Below are positions 6,796-12,123 of a stretch of DNA of 12,123 bases, piece after piece. A program made the translations under genes and the position numbers. How positions within the stretch are numbered: position 1 is the stretch's first letter; every line of letters begins with the position of its first letter. The notes under the pieces are model-generated. The model made no database searches. It was given only the letters and a program-made list of their open reading frames with translations, and had not been told where the DNA came from. Origin of the DNA: a bacterium (GTDB lineage Bacteria; Babelota; Babeliae; Babelales; Babelaceae); assembly GCA_021847535.1 (NCBI GenBank), contig JAJZMR010000069.1, forward strand, positions 1 through 12,123. Reading direction: 5' to 3'.

Positions 6796-6931
6796 ATTCA
6801 GACAATATAAAAACTGTAAAATTCTATTTAAAAATGAACACTTTAGGTTTTTACAAATATATATGATTTAAAGGGTTTTAACCTGTTTTGTGCCTAAAAA
6901 TATAGAGGGTAAAAATAAAAAAATCTAATAA

Positions 6932-6961
6932 TTGACAAGGAAGCTCTCCTTCAAGTACGCT
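6932..6961 (+). promoter_or_regulatory. Candidate promoter for the zinc-ribbon/tsaB genes
   Basis: A perfect TTGACA (6932-6937) follows an A/T-rich tract (6909-6931) that could act as an UP element. The -10 partner is poor: TACGCT at 6956-6961 after an 18-base spacer matches only three of six positions. If used, the leader would be only about 16 bases and would exclude the hairpin described at 6945-6978. Confidence 0.35.
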
Positions 6962-6978
6962 GTCACCAAAGAAGGAGA
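6945..6978 (+). promoter_or_regulatory. Perfect 8-bp inverted repeat covering the zinc-ribbon RBS
   Basis: TCTCCTTC at 6945-6952 is the exact reverse complement of GAAGGAGA at 6971-6978, which contains the Shine-Dalgarno of the zinc-ribbon gene. In RNA the pairing would form an 8-bp stem with an 18-base loop and hide the RBS. A competing 5-bp hairpin, AAGGA 6937-6941 with TCCTT 6947-6951, would free it. This works only if transcription starts upstream of about 6937. Confidence 0.4.
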
Positions 6979-6983
6979 TGCGT

Positions 6984-7163
6984 ATGAAGTGTTCAAAATG
7001 TAATGGACTTATGGTCGTCCAATCGTTTTTCGATCATTTTTTAAACTTTGATGGCTGGAAATGCTTGAACTGTGGTAAAATAATGGTCAAGAAGGAAAAA
7101 ACTATCGAGTTTGACGCCTTTAGTATCTTTTACCAACAACAAAAGAATAATAACCGAAATTAA
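6984..7163 (+). CDS. Small zinc-ribbon protein (CxxC...CxxCG)
   Basis: The 59-residue product contains CSKC (C3, C6) and, 20 residues later, CLNCG (C27, C30), a standard four-cysteine zinc-ribbon. DGWKCLNCGK resembles small bacterial zinc-ribbon proteins of unknown role. Such ribbons bind zinc and usually mediate nucleic-acid or protein contacts. The ATG at 6984 is preferred over that at 6978 because AAGGAG (6972-6977) stands six bases before it and abuts the other. It lies five bases upstream of tsaB and is probably co-transcribed with it. The Lys/Asn/Gln-rich tail is likely disordered. The fold is well supported; the function is unknown. Confidence 0.8.
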   Translation: MKCSKCNGLMVVQSFFDHFLNFDGWKCLNCGKIMVKKEKTIEFDAFSIFYQQQKNNNRN

Positions 7164-7168
7164 TACAT

Positions 7169-7828
7169 ATGTCATCTTCTCAATTTTATTTGATCATACA
7201 TAGTGGTTACCAATCAGTTTTTATTGGTCTTTATAATCGTACTCAAGCTGTGAGTATTCAGACGCTCGACAAAAAAATGGTGAGTGGCTTTTTGTTTATA
7301 ACACTTTTAGATATTTTGAAGTGCCACGAATTAATCTTTGCAGATCTTTCTTTTATAGGTGTGCACGCTGGTCCGGCACCATTTACCACGTTGCGGGTTG
7401 GGGTTACAACGAGCAATGGCATCGCTTTTGCCGCTGGATTGCCGCTGGTTGCCGTTAATGGGTTGGAGGTTTTAAGTAATCTATATCCAGAATATACCGT
7501 GCTCCTTAACGCTTTTTGTGACGATGTGTATGTGGGTCAAGGGTCATCATTGTCATGCCAAAATATTGATGCCTTTTTACACAACCAGGCATCATCCATT
7601 ACACAACCGGTAACGTATATAGGCAATGGCGTCGCTTTGCATCATGAAAAAATAAAGCATGTACTTGGGGATAGAGCAGTCTTGCTGCATGATTACCCCT
7701 ATGAAGCATCAATTGATATGATTGCGCAGTATGCATATAGGCAATGGTCTGCTGGCGCGAACAGCGTGAAGCAGGTAATGCCTGTCTACATGAAGGAATA
7801 TTCAGCAAAAATGGCGACAAATCGTTAA
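7169..7828 (+). CDS. tsaB: TsaB (YeaZ) subunit of the tRNA t6A-modification complex
   Basis: The 219-residue ASKHA-fold protein shows the TsaB signature GPAPFTTLRVG (68-78; usual form GPGSFTGLRIG), preceded by ADLSFIGVHA and followed by NGIAFAAGLPLVAVNGLEVL. TsaB is a non-catalytic scaffold that pairs with TsaD and TsaE to put threonylcarbamoyl on A37 of ANN-decoding tRNAs in the cytoplasm. The N-terminal DTS of the family is HSG here (11-13). The C-terminal half is more divergent. It follows the zinc-ribbon gene by five bases without an obvious RBS, so translation may depend on that gene. Its stop codon overlaps that of convergent rsmE. Confidence 0.85.
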   Translation: MSSSQFYLIIHSGYQSVFIGLYNRTQAVSIQTLDKKMVSGFLFITLLDILKCHELIFADLSFIGVHAGPAPFTTLRVGVTTSNGIAFAAGLPLVAVNGLEVLSNLYPEYTVLLNAFCDDVYVGQGSSLSCQNIDAFLHNQASSITQPVTYIGNGVALHHEKIKHVLGDRAVLLHDYPYEASIDMIAQYAYRQWSAGANSVKQVMPVYMKEYSAKMATNR

Positions 7829-8571
7829 ACGCGGACGATGCCCATTAAAAGGCTGGCGGCATCACGAGCCCGCAGTACCGTATTAGTCAATTTTACTGGC
7901 GTAAACGGTGGGTTGAGTAATATTTTTTCTTCAGGGGTAAAATCCCCTTCTGGCCCTACTATAAGAAGGTAGCTCTCTTGTTCAGCGATTAATGCACGAT
8001 TTTTCAAAATAGGGCCGCCTGCTATATCGCACCATAATTTTTTATAATTTTTGTAAGCAGTTTCTACCGATAGAATAGCTTTTTGTAGGGCAACAGGTTG
8101 TTCGATCTGTGGTTGGTAAAATTGCTTTGATTGCTCGCTGGCGGCCTGGGCGATGCGGTAAAGGCGTTGATGATCTTTTTGTGTATATATTTTTCTACTT
8201 TTTTCACTGATAAGTAATTGAACGGTTTTTACGCCATATACAACAGCCATGTAGATAACCTCTTCAAGAGCGTCCCGCTCAAGCAGGGGAAGCATTAATG
8301 TAATCGATGGGCATGGTATAGCAATGGGCAATCGTTCATTGAGTATACAGGTTATAGTTTTTTTATGAATATCAGTAATCGTAAGCGATAAGCTCTGGAT
8401 TTTGTCAAAAAAAATAATCGATTCACCAGTTTTTAATCGTAATACGCTCGTGATGCGATGTATCAGTTCGGGAGAGATTATAGTTATTGTTTTCGCTGAA
8501 TCATGAACAGCGATATCTTGGGCTGAATCGAAAAAAAGAGAAAATTCGTGGCCATGATGCAGCGGTGCCAT
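7825..8571 (-). CDS. rsmE: RsmE, 16S rRNA (uracil-1498-N3)-methyltransferase
   Basis: The 248-residue product is of normal length for RsmE, a SPOUT-class methyltransferase that uses S-adenosylmethionine to methylate U1498 in the small ribosomal subunit. Landmarks are HRITSVLRLKTGE (38-50, PUA-like N-terminal part), EEVIYMAVVYGVKTVQLL, ASEQSKQFYQP (144-154), IVGPEGDFTPEE (204-215) and the knot region KLTNTVLRARDAA (227-239; usual ILRTETA). The knot motif has diverged but its register is kept. The gene begins four bases after the stop of a small secreted-protein gene and lacks its own clear RBS, so the two are probably coupled. It converges with tsaB, sharing TTAA at the stops. Confidence 0.9.
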   Translation of the reverse strand: MAPLHHGHEFSLFFDSAQDIAVHDSAKTITIISPELIHRITSVLRLKTGESIIFFDKIQSLSLTITDIHKKTITCILNERLPIAIPCPSITLMLPLLERDALEEVIYMAVVYGVKTVQLLISEKSRKIYTQKDHQRLYRIAQAASEQSKQFYQPQIEQPVALQKAILSVETAYKNYKKLWCDIAGGPILKNRALIAEQESYLLIVGPEGDFTPEEKILLNPPFTPVKLTNTVLRARDAASLLMGIVRV

Positions 8572-8575
8572 TTTT

Positions 8576-8950
8576 TTAGCGCTTTTGTGTGAGTATTTTT
8601 AAATTGTTTTTTAATTTTTGATAATAATTGGTGCACATATCATTGATATGTATATATGCCAAAAAAACATGTATACCTATGCGTTCACCAGTCTTTTGTA
8701 AAAAATTTAGCCATGAACTGTCTGTTTGTGCATTTTGATTTTTTTCGTAAAGGCACTCTATAAATGGTTCCTCTTCTATGCAGTTAGGGTCGAAGCTATA
8801 TACATCTTCTTGGCAGAGATCAAGAAATTCAATATCATATTGGTCATCGCTTGCATTATTAATGGTGCTCATTGCATGGAGTGATCCGGTCTGAAAAACA
8901 GTGTATAGGAGCATAAGTGATCCGATTATTATATTTTTGTTTTTTTTCAT
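8576..8950 (-). CDS. Small secreted protein of unknown function with four cysteines
   Basis: The 124-residue product begins with a clear Sec signal peptide: MKKNKN, a hydrophobic core, and likely cleavage after LHA (about residue 26). The start at 8950 is chosen for this; the frame extends upstream to 9007 but adds only an implausible tail. The mature part is acidic in its first half, has cysteines at about 46, 57, 66 and 106 that could form disulfides after export, and ends in a basic segment (YYQKLKNNLKILTQKR). No family is recognised. It is the first gene ahead of rsmE, four bases away. Confidence 0.7.
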   Translation of the reverse strand: MKKNKNIIIGSLMLLYTVFQTGSLHAMSTINNASDDQYDIEFLDLCQEDVYSFDPNCIEEEPFIECLYEKNQNAQTDSSWLNFLQKTGERIGIHVFLAYIHINDMCTNYYQKLKNNLKILTQKR

Positions 8951-8968
8951 GATAAATCTTTCTAAGCT

Positions 8969-8998
8969 GTAATAGAGCAATACTCTTAACAAGGACAA
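8969..8998 (-). promoter_or_regulatory. Weak candidate promoter for the small secreted protein-rsmE pair
   Basis: On the minus strand TTGTCC (8998-8993) and TATTAC (8974-8969) are separated by 18 bases, each matching four of six consensus positions. This would give a leader of about 12 bases before the ATG at 8950. The 75-base divergent interval must also hold the gpmI promoter, for which no convincing match was seen. Confidence 0.3.
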
Positions 8999-9025
8999 CC
9001 TTATCATAAAAAGTAGTTTATTTCT

Positions 9026-10459
9026 ATGAACAGCAAAAGTAAACCAGTTGTACTTATTATTTTAGATGGATTTGGATATGCAAGTCTATCCCCTTGTAAT
9101 CCCATTTCTGCTGAAAATATGCCATTTTTCTTTTCTTTAATAGCACGTTATCCATGGACGACGCTTGCAGCATCAGGGACCGCGGTTGGGCTACCTGCCG
9201 GTGTTCCTGGTAATTCGGCTGTCGGCCACTTTACCTTGGGTGCTGGAAAAAAAGTTGAACAGCCGCTGACACGACTGACCCGGTTAATTGCAGATGATGC
9301 ATTCATTCATCTGCCAATTATCAAGACACATTTTTCAGCACTTGCCGCTGGAGGCAATGCCTTACATATTTTGGGCCTAGCTTCAGATGGTGGCTCGCAT
9401 AGCAGGATTGAATTTATTAATGCCGCTATTAAGGCCGCTCGATATTACGGCATTAGAAAAATTTACGTACACGCAATTCTTGATGGCCGTGATGTTGCGC
9501 AAAAGAGTGCGGCAACCTTTTTAGAAAAAATAGATGCTCCTATTGCAACGATTCAGGGCCGGCTATACGCGATGGACAGGAATCAAAATAAAGAGCGGGT
9601 ACAAAAGGGGTATAATATTTTTGCAATAGCTGGCAAGGCTGTATACGCATCCTGGCAAGATGCTTTGGCTGATTATTATGCCCAGGGAATGTATGATGAA
9701 ATAATACCACCAATAAGGCTGATAGATGAGATTTTTATTAAGCAGGGTGATGGTTGTATTTTTGTTAATATTAGAGCAGATCGCGAGCGAGAGATGTACG
9801 CTCTGCTAAAAAACAACAATCTTCTTTCTTTTCTTATAACTGGTGTTAATTATATGCCCGACGGATTGTCGGAAGCTCTTTGTCCGGCGCCGCTGAGTAA
9901 GACGACGCTGAATGACTTTTTAGAGCAAAAAGGCATTCCTATTTTTTCTATTGCTGAATCTGAAAAATATGCCCATATTACCTATTTTTTTAATGGCGGC
10001 GCTGAAAAGATTCGTCCCAATGAAACACGCGTAATCATACCATCCGATTCACCAATGACGTTTATAACCAGTCCAGAGATGAAGGCAAAAGAGATAACGG
10101 ATGTTTTATGTAAAGCGCTTTTTGACTGCAAAGCCTTATTTTACCTGGTCAACTACGCAAACCCCGATATGGTGGGCCACACCGGGAACCTGCAAGCGAC
10201 AAAAAAGGCATTAAGCTTTTTAGATACTCAGCTTGAAAAAGTCTATGAAACAGTTGTGACACAATTAAGGGGAACTATTTTTATCACCGGTGATCATGGA
10301 AATGCGGAAAATAAATGTGATAATAGCCCATCCCATACCCTGAATCCCGTCTATTTTGTAGTTGCAGGGCAATCGACAATAGATCAAAATGTGCTTAAGG
10401 GCATGCAGACAGTTGCTGATGTAAAAGACATTATTATAAAAGCGATAAATCATTCTTAA
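9026..10459 (+). CDS. gpmI: 2,3-bisphosphoglycerate-independent phosphoglycerate mutase
   Basis: The 477-residue enzyme of the alkaline-phosphatase superfamily interconverts 3- and 2-phosphoglycerate in glycolysis using two metal ions and a phosphoserine. All key residues are visible: D14 in LDGFG, the nucleophile S64 in GNSAVGH, H125 in SDGGSHS, R155-D156 in LDGRD, R179 and R185 in GRLYAMDR, R250 and R253, K314 in SEKYAH, D381 and H385 in NPDMVGH, D423-H424 in TGDHGN, and H437 in SHTLNP. The residue after the nucleophile is alanine where the family usually has glutamate. At 477 residues it is somewhat shorter than typical members (about 510) and lacks the usual last segment. It is transcribed alone, divergent from a secreted-protein gene, with no strong Shine-Dalgarno. 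Confidence 0.95.
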   Translation: MNSKSKPVVLIILDGFGYASLSPCNPISAENMPFFFSLIARYPWTTLAASGTAVGLPAGVPGNSAVGHFTLGAGKKVEQPLTRLTRLIADDAFIHLPIIKTHFSALAAGGNALHILGLASDGGSHSRIEFINAAIKAARYYGIRKIYVHAILDGRDVAQKSAATFLEKIDAPIATIQGRLYAMDRNQNKERVQKGYNIFAIAGKAVYASWQDALADYYAQGMYDEIIPPIRLIDEIFIKQGDGCIFVNIRADREREMYALLKNNNLLSFLITGVNYMPDGLSEALCPAPLSKTTLNDFLEQKGIPIFSIAESEKYAHITYFFNGGAEKIRPNETRVIIPSDSPMTFITSPEMKAKEITDVLCKALFDCKALFYLVNYANPDMVGHTGNLQATKKALSFLDTQLEKVYETVVTQLRGTIFITGDHGNAENKCDNSPSHTLNPVYFVVAGQSTIDQNVLKGMQTVADVKDIIIKAINHS

Positions 10460-10503
10460 GTTTAAAAGTCGCTTTAAGTATAATGGTTTTTTTCTTTACT
10501 AAC

Positions 10504-10532
10504 TTGACAAAATAATGAAAAAAAGGTAACAT
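10504..10532 (+). promoter_or_regulatory. Sigma70-type promoter for the small secreted/membrane protein
   Basis: A perfect TTGACA (10504-10509) is followed, after the optimal 17 bases, by TAACAT (10527-10532), a 4/6 -10. A start near 10539 leaves a leader of about 35 bases with GAGG (10562-10565) eight bases before the ATG. This is the most convincing promoter in the window. Confidence 0.65.
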
Positions 10533-10573
10533 AATCAGTGTAAGTTAGACACATAATTTTTGAGGTAAAAAAT

Positions 10574-10933
10574 ATGAAGAAATTATTATTGCTTGTTTTG
10601 GCATTAACGGCCCTTATTAACCCACTCAATGCTGTTTTAGAATGGGCTTACACACCATTGTTGACGACCTCATTTTTAACAACTGTGTTTGGTGTGGTGC
10701 ATTGGGTAGATTCAAAACATTTGGAGAGCTGGAGCGTGGCATATAAAAAAACGCCCGTAGCAGCAGATGATAAAGGAACAAAAGAAAGGTTTAAGCAGAA
10801 GAGGGAAGAGTTATCAGCTTTAGCAAAAAAGAAACAATTTTACGGGAATATGTTTTTTGGCATCGGCATCGCTTCTGGAGTCGCTTTTGTTGGTTTACAA
10901 GTGGCAAATAGGGTGCTTGAAAAACAAGTGTAG
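10574..10933 (+). CDS. Small exported membrane protein of unknown function
   Basis: The 119-residue product starts with a strong Sec signal (MKKLLLLVLALTALINPLNA, cleavage likely after residue 20). A hydrophobic stretch at about 27-43, a basic lysine-rich middle (about 57-87, probably a helical or coiled segment), and a glycine-containing hydrophobic helix at about 91-109 (GNMFFGIGIASGVAFVGL) follow. This suggests a small inner- or outer-membrane protein with a charged loop. It has its own good promoter, RBS and intrinsic terminator, so it is a single-gene unit that may be well expressed. No family is recognised. Confidence 0.75.
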   Translation: MKKLLLLVLALTALINPLNAVLEWAYTPLLTTSFLTTVFGVVHWVDSKHLESWSVAYKKTPVAADDKGTKERFKQKREELSALAKKKQFYGNMFFGIGIASGVAFVGLQVANRVLEKQV

Positions 10934-10961
10934 TAAAATAATTATAGAATAAAGTGCTACC

Positions 10962-10996
10962 GGGCCGTTCCTTTTTTTGGAGCGGCCCTTTTTTTT
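10962..10996 (+). terminator. Strong intrinsic terminator
   Basis: GGGCCGTTCC (10962-10971) pairs with GGAGCGGCCC (10979-10988) through ten base pairs, one of them G-U, around a seven-T loop, and is followed by eight T residues (10989-10996). It ends the + strand transcript of the small exported protein. On the minus strand the stem is not followed by a T run, so it works mainly in one direction; its T tract overlaps the stop codon of the convergent GNAT gene. Confidence 0.9.
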
Positions 10997-11537
10997 ATGC
11001 ATTGTGTAATGAATAGGTTAAATAGACGTATTTGCCCGTGTCATATAGGTAATTAAACCCTATCTTTTCATAAAGAGATCGTGCGCCTGTATTGATAAGT
11101 CGTGTGCATATTTCAACTGACCGAATACCCTGATTGCGTAAACGATCGAGTACAAAGGTGATCAACTTTTCTGCAATGCCTTGACGTCTATAATCTTTAT
11201 CGACATACACAAATTGAATATTTGCAAAAATTGAGGAATCGCAGTAATACGATATAAAGGCTACGGGCTTTTTATCTTTATAGTACAGGTAAAAATGTAC
11301 AGGGACGTGAACAAAAGGATGTATTCCCGTATCCAATGTCTCCTGTTGACGGTATCCTGTAGCTTCATCGGCAATAAGCCAAAAATGGTCTTCGGCCGTT
11401 TTTTTTAAAATAAAATCTCTATCTTTTTTTGCATTGTATGGGTAGATTCCTTCGGTTCTTTCGCTGAAGCATCCCGTTAATAAAAAAAATATGAACGAAA
11501 AATAAAATTTTTTTTTATTTAATATTTTATACAGCAT
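10995..11537 (-). CDS. GNAT-fold acetyltransferase with lipoprotein signal peptide
   Basis: The 180-residue product starts with MLYKILNKKK, a hydrophobic core and a lipobox FFLLTGC, with C23 the predicted lipidated residue. The rest is a GNAT domain: a substrate-side region up to about 80, HFYLYYKDKKPVAFISYY, IQFVYVDKDYRRQGIA (about 107-122; R/Q-x-x-G-x-A acetyl-CoA pyrophosphate loop) and ARSLYEKIGF (152-161, motif B). GNAT enzymes move an acyl group from acetyl-CoA to an amine. The start at 11537 is set by AAGGA eight bases upstream and by the lipobox; the frame back to 11573 only adds residues that overlap truA. It overlaps the truA stop by 11 bases, suggesting coupled translation. The GNAT fold and lipobox are seen; export is predicted, and the substrate is unknown. 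Confidence 0.8.
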   Translation of the reverse strand: MLYKILNKKKFYFSFIFFLLTGCFSERTEGIYPYNAKKDRDFILKKTAEDHFWLIADEATGYRQQETLDTGIHPFVHVPVHFYLYYKDKKPVAFISYYCDSSIFANIQFVYVDKDYRRQGIAEKLITFVLDRLRNQGIRSVEICTRLINTGARSLYEKIGFNYLYDTGKYVYLTYSLHNA

Positions 11538-12123
11538 TATTTGTTTCCTTATACACGATTGAACGTAGAACAAGTCCTTGAGCGCTCGCAGTTTTTAACT
11601 GTTGTCGCGGATTTTTTTCTTCTAATATTTTTTTCAAAAAAAGAGGTCCATTTTCAATTTTATGCGTCAATTGCATAGTCATAGCCTGTAAACTTCCTCC
11701 TACGATTCTACGAACCATATACCTCAAAAAACCAGGTCCTTGCACCCGGATTCTATACAGATTATACCGTTTAAGGTGGCAGATAGTAATAGAATGTATT
11801 GTGCGCACTGTATTTTCCTTATCATCACCAGTGCAAAAAGACCTAAAGTCATGTGTTCCTAAAAAAATTTGCAAATTTGCCTCAAGAAGCTGCGCATCAA
11901 AAATTGGGTAATATGATGCACAGTAACGGGTAAAAAAGGGAGCCATGCAACGCGTACTGAGATAATAATCATAGGTCTTAGAAATAATCCCATCATGAAG
12001 CCCAAAATCGCCATCGCGATATTGCACGTGACGTAACATAATGTTACTTGGAAGCGTCCCCTGCCAAGCTTGTTGCAATTTAAGCGGCTCGATATAAAAG
12101 GCTGTGCGTACGCGCACAACCTG
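11527..12123 (-). CDS. truA: TruA, tRNA pseudouridine(38-40) synthase (5' end outside window)
   Basis: The frame stays open to the right edge, so the N-terminal part, including the catalytic aspartate of the RTDxGVH motif, lies outside. The visible 198 codons begin at the family's QV..F position and contain the LPSNIMLRHV segment, SKTYDYYL (usual RxYxY strand), FLGTHDFRSFCT, VRTI, and GPGFLRYMVRRIVG, then GLVLRSIVY near the C-terminus. This is the usual TruA order. TruA isomerises uridines 38-40 in the anticodon arm of many tRNAs. The GTG at 12117 is internal and is not the start. The downstream lipoprotein GNAT gene overlaps its end by 11 bases. Confidence 0.92.
   Translation of the reverse strand, partial: QVVRVRTAFYIEPLKLQQAWQGTLPSNIMLRHVQYRDGDFGLHDGIISKTYDYYLSTRCMAPFFTRYCASYYPIFDAQLLEANLQIFLGTHDFRSFCTGDDKENTVRTIHSITICHLKRYNLYRIRVQGPGFLRYMVRRIVGGSLQAMTMQLTHKIENGPLFLKKILEEKNPRQQLKTASAQGLVLRSIVYKETNNAV
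11546..11550 (-). promoter_or_regulatory. Ribosome-binding site inside truA that sets the lipoprotein GNAT start
   Basis: AAGGA on the minus strand lies eight bases before the ATG at 11537, within the last codons of truA. It supports the start that gives a normal lipoprotein signal peptide. Confidence 0.6.

Noticed and set aside
10461..10496. Weak TTAAA...CTTTAA hairpin plus T run as the gpmI terminator
   Set aside because: The stem is short, AT-only apart from one pair and separated from the T run by several bases.

Overview
The window is AT-rich chromosomal DNA from a bacterium with small, tightly packed genes. Housekeeping genes sit beside short secreted proteins of no recognisable family. 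No phage, IS, CRISPR, tRNA or rRNA signal was found. A GT32 sugar transferase with a DXD motif, two tandem AGCS amino-acid/cation symporters, many orphan signal-peptide proteins and several enzymes with altered consensus residues suggest a host-associated, probably intracellular lineage. Candidatus Dependentiae (TM6/Babeliae) fits this style best, but that is an inference of moderate-to-low confidence; no marker in the window proves it.

Left edge to 4664: the 3' part of a GT32-type glycosyltransferase (+) converges on a minus-strand operon. The operon holds a stand-alone AGCS symporter followed, with a 26-base overlap, by a second AGCS symporter. The second symporter is fused in frame to an almost complete MurE peptidoglycan ligase. 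This transporter-ligase fusion is the most unusual object in the window.

4665-6303: two minus-strand genes encode secreted proteins of about 200 residues that look like diverged members of one family (ITG[FY]I and FL[VI]Y motifs). Directly behind the stop codon of one is an in-frame remnant of a third copy's C-terminal end, interrupted by its own stop.

6367-8950: ruvX (+), then a small zinc-ribbon gene and tsaB (+) 5 bases apart. tsaB converges on rsmE (-) with the two stop codons nested in one TTAA. rsmE lies 4 bases behind a small secreted-protein gene (-).

9026-10996: gpmI (+, all catalytic residues visible) and a small secreted/membrane protein (+) with a good sigma70-type promoter and a strong intrinsic terminator.

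10995 to the right edge: truA (-, 5' end beyond the window) overlaps by 11 bases a gene for a GNAT-fold acetyltransferase that carries a lipoprotein signal peptide.

The recognised genes serve cell-wall synthesis (murE), glycolysis (gpmI), RNA modification and maturation (tsaB, rsmE, truA, ruvX), amino-acid uptake (AGCS) and surface or host interaction (GT32, secreted proteins, lipoprotein GNAT).
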